64,000 bases of DNA from Citrus sinensis (taxonomy: Eukaryota > Streptophyta > Magnoliopsida > Sapindales > Rutaceae), in the NCBI RefSeq assembly GCF_022201045.2, contig NC_068559.1, positions 25,303,501 to 25,367,500 of the forward strand, in the 5' to 3' direction. Below the pieces are notes generated by a model, which had not been told where the DNA came from, did no database searches, and saw nothing but the letters and a program-made list of their open reading frames with translations. The translations under genes and the position numbers were made by a program. The first letter of the stretch is position 1; every line of letters begins with the position of its first letter. Shown in pieces: positions 49,101 through 61,281 of this stretch.

Positions 49101-51080
49101 CAAGCACAATGTTTGCTACTAATAATGATCATGGCCTGAACCCATGGGGGATCTGGGAGATGAAATGTTTACTGCTCCACTCATGATTAAACTTTGAAAT
49201 TCTTGTTTCCCTTATGTTAAAAGAATATTTCCTATGGGATCGACAGATGCAAATCAGATCGTGGAATCCAGTTTTGATTTTTCCGTGGTGGATTCCAATT
49301 CTTTTCTGTTTCTTTTCAAATTTGCACCTGAAGTTGCAAAGGAATTGCACATTGGTCCAGAGTTCTCTCTTGAAGCTGCTAATGTCTCCCAACGAGAGAC
49401 TTGGATGGTATTGCATTATCAAATTTGCGATATGAGATCTTTCATTTCTTTCTTTTCAAATGGCAGTCCTTGCTTAACCTCATGAATCCTTTGCAGGTGC
49501 TCTTTCCTGTATCCTTCTTATTCTCAAAAAGCTTGAAATTCCCTGCAACCAGTGATGAGATTTCAAAGCAATATGAGTATTTCCCGTATTTGTCTACTTC
49601 TAAGCCTCATACAACTTCTGGTGATGGATCTCGAAGAGTTTATTTGGAACTTTCCCTAGGGTAAGTTGAATGAAATTGAAATGTAGTAATATCTTATCAT
49701 TCGGTTATCAAGTTACATATTTATATTCAATATTGGTTTCCACACTAATCATCTTAACACAAAAGTTAGCATGTGATCTCTGACAAGGTGAAATAAGTTC
49801 TTTGACTGTAGGGGACTCATACAAAAGTGCTGGGATAACAAAAGCAAGTTCTGGCAAGAGACTGATATGAAATTCAATCACTCACACACACACACACAAA
49901 AGTTTCATTCTTGTAGTCCAAGATTTCACGTTAATTTTCTTTTGAGCACTACAAATTTTTGGCTCTAGCCTGAAAGCGCTTTCTGAAACAGTGAATGTAG
50001 AACAACTTGAAATTATGAATCAAAATTGGGATGATTTTGTGGCTTAAAAGTTTCTTGAAAATACCTTGGTGTTAACTAAAAATGCATGAAAAAATAAGTA
50101 CAATAGATTTAATTTAATTCCAACTCAAGGCCTGTACTCTGAAGTATGTACAAAAGGTGTGTGTGTATTGAACATATTGTTTGGTTGATGTTCATAAGTG
50201 TATATACTCTTATGAGGACAGAGTTCATATTCTACAGAAAAGTTTTACAGCATATTTATTGTGCTCCTTTCAGCTCATTAGAGGAGGTTTGGGTTGCAGT
50301 CCTTAACATCACAGGTCCTTTATCCAATTGGTCATTTGCAGACAATAAAGTTCCAGGTTTACAAAATCTTTTGGGTTTTCAATTGGTTTTCAATAGAATT
50401 ATTTCTGATTGCATAATTTATCCCTGTGAAATTTTTTTACAGTTCCTGAAATAGTTGATGGTGGCCCGCCATCATACATTTGTCGGCTTAGTGGATCCAG
50501 CCATGAAAATTGGACCTTTTGGTTAGAAGTAAGGTTTTCGTTCTTTAGTAGTTTATTTGCGATCCTATCTTTTTTTTTTTCTTGAAATTTTTTGTTTATC
50601 ATGTGGCAGTATTGTCAAACAAGCTTAAATACTATAGTTTAGGCTACTCCTTGCAGCTAAAACTTTGAAGTGAAATGAAAGCTAAAGGTCTAGAGTTCGA
50701 ATCTACCGGACAGGAATTAAATTCACATGAAATGGAATGGACTGGCTGTGTTTGATACATGTAAAAAGTCCAAATGCAGCTAAGGAGGATTACAATTACA
50801 ATTACAATACTATTGATATTAAGGAGGATTATGCATCCATTTTAGGGAGAATATTGCTCTCATAACAGACGTTCAAAAATCCCAATAATCAAGCTTTCTA
50901 ATTTAAGTTTGCTCAACTTTCTTTGTGTAATTGCAGGCTAGCAGTCCTGAGAATTTAAGGGTAGAAGTTGCTGTACTAGACCAAGTTTTGGTTGATGAAG
51001 CAAAGAAATTGAAGGGCCTTTTCCCAGACTGGACAGATGTTACCGCTTATTCTAGCTTTAGATCCAGCTACACCTTTTAG
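43119..51080 (+). CDS. ER membrane metallopeptidase, M28 family (ERMP1/Fxna-like)
   Basis: Zinc exopeptidase with a lumenal M28 domain followed by a polytopic membrane part. Twenty-one GT-AG exons make 873 residues: 43119-43331, 43685-43770, 43914-44015, 44379-44485, 44580-44680, 45367-45454, 45779-45867, 46059-46198, 46305-46470, 46605-46740, 46877-46973, 47314-47443, 47912-47971, 48120-48238, 48579-48703, 48811-49035, 49247-49407, 49497-49660, 50274-50356, 50443-50528 and 50937-51080. One membrane segment near residues 15-35 precedes the peptidase. Zinc and catalytic residues are in place: His152 (NGHFDGP), Asp164 (GAGDCGS), catalytic Glu198 with Glu199 (NGAEE), Glu225 (NVEASG) and His299 (YYYHTSHDT). 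Several hydrophobic segments follow from about residue 385 to 620, then a lumenal C-terminal domain ending RSSYTF. The catalytic site looks intact. The natural substrate is unknown. Confidence 0.95.
49882..49898. repeat. (CA)n microsatellite in an ERMP1-like intron
   Basis: Eight or so CA units in intron 18. Confidence 0.8.
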
Positions 51081-51735
51081 CTTGTATACCTCCCACTTGT
51101 TTGGAAAAAGAAATAATTAGGTCCTCTTTGGTATTGTTTTCCAAATGCTGTTTTCTAATATTCATAATAGCTTCATCATCTGTAACTTTTACTTTAAAAT
51201 TGTATCAAGTTGTGATGTGATTGAATATTAGCCTCTGAGGTAATATAATTTGCCGTCGAAAGTAGAAGTGTAACATTTCGTGACAGATACAATGAAATAA
51301 TCAACGCTAATGTGGAGCTTGTCTTCAAATGAAGGCATCACTATTTTAATCCCATTTTCTGTTTCTTTTTTTTTTCTTCAGTTTTTTCACAGTGCAATCC
51401 CTTTACAACTTTTAACCGATCTTGACTCATGATTTAACTTAATATGTACGAGTGGAGTCCATTGTACATTTGTACTGCCGCATACCAGTAAAGCCACTTA
51501 TTGACGCTGCCTTATGAAGGAATATTGGACAAATTCATTCATATTAAAAGAATTTACATTGTTTTGTTAAAAGAAATAAAATTATCTAGTCATCTGGTCT
51601 ACTATGAATAATGTATTAGAGATTTCACAGAGAAGAAATCTGGAAAATCTGTAAAATACGTGGCAGGACGGTAAAATATGTGTGCAAACTGGAAAGCGAT
51701 TGCCTCGTGATAAGACGACGGCGTGAAGTACTTAC
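51081..51735. other. Spacer between the ERMP1-like gene and RPL17
   Basis: Holds the ERMP1-like 3' UTR and DNA leading to the RPL17 promoter. Nothing else seen. Confidence 0.4.
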
Positions 51736-51847
51736 TGGGCCTTTCATAACCCAGTTACAAAACCCTAGCCCAAATTAAAAAAGGAGACCACACCACGCAG
51801 TTAGGTTTTTCAAGGAGCTAGGGTTTCACATTTCCCTTCCTATAAAA
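51736..51847 (+). promoter_or_regulatory. RPL17 promoter: site II, telo boxes, TATA
   Basis: TGGGCC (site II) lies at 51736-51741, a telo box AAACCCTA at 51760-51767, a reversed telo box TAGGGTTT at 51819-51826 and a TATA box TATAAAA at 51841-51847. Site II plus telo boxes is the known pattern of plant ribosomal-protein promoters, linked to growth-dependent expression. Confidence 0.75.
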
Positions 51848-51941
51848 CGAAGCCTCATCGCCTGTTTTCGTCTCTGCTGCTCGTTCAAAGGAAAGCAAAC
51901 CCACTTCACTGATACAGAGGCAGCATCCAAAATCAGCCACC

Positions 51942-54509
<2,568 letters not shown>

Positions 54510-55657
54510 TTGTCTGAGGTTTAGCATAGCAATTGGAGAGTGCATTGATTTTCTATTTTGTGTTCTTGATGAAGTGAGTTTTTTTACCTTTAATAGTGAC
54601 TGAGATGTTATTTAGTCAAATCAGACATCATATTTTGTTTATTTCATATTAAGTCCAGTTTACTGTTTTGTTAGAATCCTCAGTCATACTGTTGGAGCTT
54701 TATGAAAATTAAAGACTTTTCAAGCTTATTTTGAAGCTTAGAGATATGGGTGTATGAGTTGTCATTCCAAACCAAATTCCATTATCAGCTAATCGAATCT
54801 GAATATCTTGTAATTGATTGGTTCGGTTTAAAACTCCTTGTTGAGAGATTTATTTGTAATTTGTTAGAGCCGGTTCTGTAGAAACAGTGCAAGTATTTTG
54901 GCAACTTATGAAGAATGACAGCGCTTTGAAGAAAAAGATAGTGGTGAGCAAAGCAATGATAATACTTGAACTGAATTAGTAAATACCAAAGGCTTCCGAT
55001 GGTCATCTGTTTGTTTGGTTGTCGGGATCTTTCTAATTCATATTGTAAATTTTCAACTTATACGCAAGCTCATACTCTATTTTTCTGGTATTCATGTGGA
55101 AGATTACTTGCGTAAACAATGAATTCATTACGGGTGAAGAAAGGTAATGGACAGCTCAATTAGTATAGATTTAGAAGGGCTAGTTCGGGATTATGATGAA
55201 TGTGTTATTATGATTGTTGTGAGCCAGTTTGGAATTGTGGCTAGTTTGAAATTGCAGTGGTTCATGAATGTGCTGTGGTTGGTGGAAGTTTGAAATGTAA
55301 AGCATATGCATTTGGTATGTTTTATTAATAAAAGTGTTTTATTATATAATGATTAAAATAGACACAAGTTTAAATTGACTTTTATTTATAAATTAGTGTT
55401 TATGAAAAATAAGAGATCATTATATTTTTGTTAAAATATTAAGGTTGAGAATTCTAAAACATTGTGCTAATGTATTTAATAAGTTGTTTATAAAATTTAA
55501 TCTTTTTTTAGAAACTGTTGTCAAAATATAAAAATTTATAAAATAAGTAGTACTTGAAAAAATTATCAAACACAATTTTTTCAATTTTTGTCAGAAATAA
55601 GATACTTATAATATTTTAACCGTAATTTCAAATGGAATTTTAGGAACAATCTCTTCT
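54510..55657. other. RPL17 3' UTR and AT-rich spacer
   Basis: The RPL17 3' UTR followed by AT-rich DNA. No further gene recognised. Confidence 0.4.
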
Positions 55658-55738
55658 GTAAAATTAAATTGATACATAAAAGATTAGCAAGACCCCTGTA
55701 CTAGGATAACATGAGCAAATCAGGAAAGAGTCTAAAGA
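55658..55738 (+). pseudogene. U6 snRNA pseudogene fragment
   Basis: Sequence from AAAATTAAATTGATACATAA through AAGATTAGCAAGACCCCTGT, AGGATAACATGAGCAAATCA and GAGTCTAAAG follows U6 from about nt 20 to 98 at roughly 75-80% by eye. The ACAGAGA box is lost (ACATAAA). No USE or TATA upstream, so it is a dead copy, likely retrotransposed. Confidence 0.75.
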
Positions 55739-55895
55739 AATAAATTTACGAGGCAATGGTTAGGAAGGAGGATAGGTTAGCCCTATCTCAATTAGTGTGG
55801 TCTCAAGTCCTACAACAAAATAAAAGGGCTAATGGGAAATTTAAGAGAAAATATTTTAGGCAGTGTAGGAATAATTTTTTGAAAAAGATATGCTA

Positions 55896-56750
55896 AATTA
55901 TCAAATACCCACTTGATTTATTCTACATATTATTTCACTATCAAAATTTTCTGACAACTACATTGTTTACCTAAAATTTTTAAGTGTTATCATTTACCAC
56001 TAAAATGTCTATTTACCCTTGAGTTTGTGAAGACAATTTGTGAAGTTTGTGATCCTTGGATTGAATTTGAAAAAATATTATTAGCTTGATATCGCCCAAC
56101 ATGAAAGAATCATTAGCTATTTACAGACATCAAACATCAAAATCAGAACAGTGCTTCTTCCTCTAGTAGATGAAGGAGCAACGGTACCTCTGCTTCCTTT
56201 ATTACCCCAAAACTGAGCTTAATCTATTCACTTGAAGTCTTCACCGTGTCGTACGAAGGAGTCATTTCATTTTTTGACTTCCAGCCATCACATGCTGCAC
56301 CAAAAGGTTTGGTAAAATTGATGATTTTGTTATTGAAAATAGTGGGTTTTGTGAAAAAGAAGAGATAAAGTTTAAGGAGCTGTTAACTAGAATTTTTTTT
56401 TTTTTTTACCAGAGTTGTTAGCTAGCTGTAATTATTTAATGGTGGCAAGTCGACGACGACTATTATTATGATGCACTCTATAAAATGGTGAGCCAATCAA
56501 TCTAGATTAGTTCAAAATCAAATTTAAATATAATACAGCCCCTATGGGGAATATAAAAAAATGTATTGAATAAATTCTTTATATATTGAAATTTCTTAAA
56601 TACCCTTGTAATCTTGATAATTTTCTAACAATGTTAACATTTTGGTAATAAAATGATAACACTCAAGACTTTAGAAAGAAAAGTATACTTATCATAAAAT
56701 GTTAGTAGTAAATTGATATACCAAATAAATCAAGTGGTTATTTAATAATA
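55896..56750. mobile_element. Long-TIR non-autonomous element
   Basis: The left arm (55896-56010) and reversed right arm (56630-56750) share ATCAAATACCCACTTGATTT or ATTAAATAACCACTTGATTT at the outside. Inward they share AAGTGTTATCATTT / GAGTGTTATCATTT and an AAAATGT end. The interior (about 56030-56400) is GC-richer and matches no transposase. Arm divergence suggests an old element. Confidence 0.6.
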
Positions 56751-57291
56751 TATGAGTAATAATATAGCCACAAACTCTTGTATTAATTTATCTTATACAA
56801 ACTAATATGGCGTTAATTCATTTATTGAATTAAATATCTCTTTATCTACATAATTTATTTATATTATTTTATATTTTTATTCAACCAATAAATTAATGAC
56901 ACATTAATTTATATAAGATAAATTTATATAAAAATTTATGACCGTATCATCACTCATAACATATATCCCTTCTTTGTCTAAATCCTTGACGTTGTATTGT
57001 TGTCTTCAGCCCGCCCATCCTAGTGGCAAGTTGCAATGTCTTTAAATAGTGCCTTATCCACCAGATAATTCCTAGTAGTCTTAACTACTAATTTCTGCGT
57101 TTACACAACGGTTTGCATTTTCTTGTGACCTGAGGGTGCATACAGTAATCCAATCCTACGGCTGTCAAACGTTTACCGTTCACAATATACGTATACATAT
57201 TCATTCAGATCCGTGCACTGCTCGAGCCTCTAACTATTAGTTTCTTGCGTTCGGGCACATTTCCGCTCTCCACTTGACTCTTCGTATCACG
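56751..57291. other. Spacer, promoter and 5' UTR exon of SPC12
   Basis: AT-rich, then the SPC12 promoter. A noncoding first exon ends at 57291 (CACG|GTAAGTGCG). It contains no ATG in its last 90 nt. Confidence 0.55.
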
Positions 57292-57739
57292 GTAAGTGCG
57301 AGCCTTCAAAGCCCTCTCCTTCGCGATTTTTAATTATACTATTAGTAGTTTTGTGATTGTATTAACAAATTTCATTATCCTTAGAACATTTTGTTTTGAA
57401 TAACTCTGTTTGATTGATCAAAACCCGTCAAGGAAATGCCGTTTCTTCGGCCATGATTTGCCCTTTTTGGGCAAAATATCACTATATCGCTGCTCTTTCT
57501 TTGAATTTGAATTACATAGTTTGTTTTTTTTCATTCTCTTCAGCAGCAAACAGATCCTTAGGGTTTCGTCTGTAACTTAATATTTTAAGATCTACATGAT
57601 TGAAATGAGGTTTTTGTTGTCTCGTTAGAGTATAGCGATTCAATTAAAATATTTTTTTATCTTGAAAGTTTTCTTATTTTCTAATTTCTATCATAGTGGA
57701 TTTTTTTTTTTGGGTGCATTTTTAATGGTTCAATTGTAG

Positions 57740-58018
57740 ATGGATTGGCAAGGGCAAAAATTAGCGGAGCATCTGATGCAAATTTTGTTGTTGGCATTCG
57801 CTGTAGTGGCATTTGCTACTGGTTACATAATGGGATCATTTCAGATGATGATTTTGATATATGCTGGCGGGGTTGTTCTCACCACACTGGTAACTGTGCC
57901 AAACTGGCCTTTCTTTAATCGCCATCCTCTGAAGTGGTTGGATCCAAGCGAGGCTGAAAAACATCCCAAGCCTCAGCTGGCTGTCAACTCGAAGAAAAAA
58001 TCTGTTAAGAAAAATTGA
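57740..58018 (+). CDS. SPCS1: Signal peptidase complex subunit 1 (SPC12/SPCS1)
   Basis: Non-catalytic subunit of the ER signal peptidase, thought to help define which membrane segments are cut. The 92 residues sit in one coding exon. The 5' UTR intron (57292-57739) ends exactly before the ATG, so the start codon is the first triplet of the exon. Start MDWQGQKLAEHLMQ; two membrane segments at about 12-31 and 34-53; then the conserved loop VPNWPFFNRHPLKWLDPSEA and a Lys-rich tail (NSKKKSVKKN) on the cytosolic side. Length and sequence fit plant SPC12 throughout. Confidence 0.97.
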   Translation: MDWQGQKLAEHLMQILLLAFAVVAFATGYIMGSFQMMILIYAGGVVLTTLVTVPNWPFFNRHPLKWLDPSEAEKHPKPQLAVNSKKKSVKKN

Positions 58019-59331
58019 CTTATCAGGTGTTAGCATTTGGTAGGAACTTCTTTACTTTTTTGTTGTGGCTGTGGTCTTCTTAAAAGAGGATGATACAGTG
58101 CACTGGCTTGCTTGCCCAACAGCTTGAATTTATAGACAATGATAGAAACAATTCGCTCTTCTATTAGTATATTGCGTTTCCTATGCATGCCATGCTTTTA
58201 CCGTTATTGCTACTGTGTTTGTTGTAATGATTGTAGGCCGGTTGAATTTGTCCATTGCGATATGGCATTGTAGATAATCAAGTAATGGTTTTACAGCCAT
58301 TCGAGATTAGGTAACTTGGTTTGTAAGAGTGTCGTCATAGTTGCTGATGAGAAGGATTGTTCTCATAAAAGGGGAAAAGATCTTTGAGAGTATTCTTTTA
58401 AGTAATTAGTATAAAAACAAATGTTATAGATTTGTACAGGTTCATCTGAATCTGAATTTACTGTGTCAGGGATGGTTCTTTGCCTTCTTATAAACTTATG
58501 AGAGTGTTGTTGAGTGGTTGAGACAAAAATGAAGAATACGTGTGATACTTCATCGGACATCCAATTGCAATTGTCTTTCTTATGGAAAAGGTTTACAAAA
58601 ACATAAGGTTGCTGCAACTGATGATTGCCTTACCTACTTTTACAAGAATATATCAAGTAGGAAATTGATGATAAAATAAAATAAAGAGAATAATAATTTC
58701 ATGGAAGTCCTTGAAAACCTTATAGCCCTTTGTTGATGTGAATCAGGTCTCTTCTGTTGCATGATTTTCTTAGTTACTTGGAGGGGGAAGGCTGTCTCCC
58801 ATGGTCATTTAAATATATTGATGTTCAGCCAGTGTATGTGATTTGTTTGAAAGTGTTAAATGTGGCCCTTTTGTTGCATGAAATCAAAGTGTGCTGTGTG
58901 TGCATGCTCTGTTGAACGCTAAAGGGTGCGTCTGGCCCATTGTATTAGATGTATTGTGTTATGGTACATATATTGTATTAGCATGCATTGTATTAAATTG
59001 AAATACTTTGTTTGGTATGGTATGAATTGTACCATATGAAATAATATTATATTATTAATTTAATTTTATTAATATTTTAGGCTTGTATTATTAATTTTTG
59101 AATTTAATTATTAAATAATTATTTTTGTGTTAATTTTTATCATTTAAATGATCTAACAGTATAAAATAATAAAATGTTACAACATTATTTTATATTATTA
59201 TAATAATATTATATTGCAGTATAATATACTATTAAATTTAAAATATAGGATTATATAATTATATAGTATAATGCACACTATATTATATTGTAAAACAATA
59301 TAATATTATAAATTTATTCCTAATTTTAGTA
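58019..59331. other. SPC12 3' UTR and spacer with MITE-like sequence
   Basis: The 3' UTR followed by AT-rich DNA. From about 58924 GGGTGCGTCTGG and repeated TGTATTAG words look like one end of an older MITE, whose other end may be the CAATACAACTAG words near 60270. Confidence 0.35.
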
Positions 59332-59341
59332 TTTAGTAAAT

Positions 59342-59955
59342 GGGTAATTTTTAAAAACCTCCCATGAAGTTTGGACTTGTTGCAAGTAGATGGCGAGAAT
59401 TGATTTATTTGTAAAAAACCTCCTACCGTCAGTTAATTTTAACATTGACCGTTAGTTGACCTTGCAAAGACAATATTACCCTTAATAATAGTTTGTAAAC
59501 AAAAATAACTAAAAAAAAAACTAAAATTGTTGGCACAAAAAGCACAAATCTTATTTTTTGACAATTTTATCCTTGTCAATTCCAAAGATTTACAATATCA
59601 TAGGTAAAGATTATGACTATTTCATTTTTAAGTTTTTTATTTTATCTTTCTTGTAAGAACTTTAAGGAAATATCAAACATTTAAAGAGAATTTTTTAAGT
59701 TTTTAATTTTATATTTTTGATGGGAACTTTAAGAAAATATCAATAATTTAAAGAGGGTAAAATAGCCAATAATTTTATTTTTTTTTTAGTTATTTCGTTT
59801 ACAAACTATTGTTAAGGGTAATATTGTCTTTGCACGGTCAACTAACGGTCAATGTTAAAATTAACTGACAGTAGGGGGTTTTTTACAAATAAACCAATTC
59901 TCGCCATCTACTTGCAACAAGCCCAAACCTCAGGGGAGGTTTTTAAAAATTACCC
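59342..59955. mobile_element. Mutator-like MITE with long TIRs and a perfect 10-bp TSD
   Basis: The 614-bp element has inverted arms of about 190 bp, above 90% identical by eye, beginning GGGTAATTTTTAAAAACC. The 10-bp target duplication TTTAGTAAAT lies at 59332-59341 and 59956-59965. Arms share GTTGCAAGTAGATGGCGAGA and GACCGTTAGTTGACC. No coding capacity. TSD length and long TIRs point to the Mutator superfamily. The clean TSD suggests a fairly young insertion. Confidence 0.85.
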
Positions 59956-59965
59956 TTTAGTAAAT

Positions 59966-60839
59966 AATAGATGATTAAATAAAATTAAAGTAATTTTTAT
60001 ATATTTGAAAGTAAAATAATGTATTATCATTCATTTATTTAAAATTTTAAGTTTGTTAATGTTTATATTATTATCTAAATTAAGTTTTATTTAAATATAA
60101 ATATAAACTAATATTCGATAAAGCTAAATTCATTATAATTTATTGAATAATAAAAGTTAAATGATTATATTTTTAAAGTACAAAAAGTATTTTAATACAA
60201 TATTAGACAAAACTTTTTGCAAAATGGGTTTATTTTATTTAGCTTTCATTGTATTAGTTATAAGGCAGTGCAATACAACTAGAAATTGTAGCCAATCATG
60301 AGCTATTTCGCAGGTTTTTGGAGACGAAATTAGATCTGAACAAAAACTGCCGGGCACCATTGAGCAATTTGGGTGCCACAAAGATATCAAAATGCGTTCT
60401 AACTTCTCAAGGACAGATTTACGCTTTTAGTACATCCATCTCGAAATTGGAGCCTAGAAGTCGGAAGAATTGCAAACTTTCGGTGCCTGCTTGAACGGTT
60501 GAACCCCCCTTATATTCTGATAGCAGAGGCCTGGGTCTGTTAATTCCATAGGACAACATTGGTCCATTGGTGGGCGCTATTCAGGTGACTGCTATAGAGT
60601 TGCCGATTCAGATGATTTTACACGGGAGATCCAGTTGAAAAAAATCCCGAATTGGGAAATAAAAAGGCATCTTATTTACTTGTTTGGCACTAATCTCAAA
60701 CACAGCCCCCCAAGCAAAGTCAAACTCTCCCGCTTTGCAGGTTGCTACTGCACTTGAATCCTCTCAATAATCTCAAAAACAACGGCAGTACAACCTTGAT
60801 ATGTAAACCAAAAATTCCGTCCTCGGAATTAAATTGCAT
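59966..60839. other. Spacer
   Basis: AT-rich to about 60290, then ordinary composition. No gene recognised. Confidence 0.35.
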
Positions 60840-61097
60840 TCATTCGATTTCATGGATAGCCATGATGTGAACAAAATAGAAGCCATCAACGAGTGACAAA
60901 CCCTTGGACCGAAGAAGAGATGAACAAACTTCAGTGCTGTATTCAATATTACACTTCAAGATCCTCGCTACCTGACAAATTTTGATATGTGCATAAGAAA
61001 AAAAACTGCATGTCAAGCACAACACATGTCCCAAGAAATTGACATTGGCTTTAGGAGCCCTCTCAATACCAGCCATTACACAAGGATTAGACTCCAT
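60840..61097 (-). CDS. Unassigned open frame in the 3' flank of RsgA
   Basis: Starts MESNPCVMAGIERAPKANVN and ends FYFVHIMAIHEIE, 85 residues. I do not recognise a family. It lies 185 bp downstream of the RsgA stop on the same strand and may be 3' UTR, a fragment of another gene, or chance. GTGTTGTGC and TTTGTCAG inside could be splice sites of an intron too short for plants. Confidence 0.2.
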   Translation of the reverse strand: MESNPCVMAGIERAPKANVNFLGHVLCLTCSFFSYAHIKICQVARILKCNIEYSTEVCSSLLRSKGLSLVDGFYFVHIMAIHEIE

Positions 61098-61281
61098 CCA
61101 AAGTAAGAAACCTTTACAAATCTGATTAGCATCAGGCTGAAATCTGTAACAGTGAGTAAACTTCAAGCACTGTGACCAGAGAAGAGGGGGAAAAAAAAAA
61201 AAAGAGGATCAAGAAACCACTCATTTACAATGATACTTGCATTCCTTTTTTCTTCTTTTGGTTGATAAGTAGATGCAGCTT

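Noticed and set aside
50690-50715. tRNA-like B box (GAGTTCGAATCT) in an ERMP1-like intron
   Set aside because: No matching A box, D arm or acceptor stem at the right distance; at best a SINE remnant.
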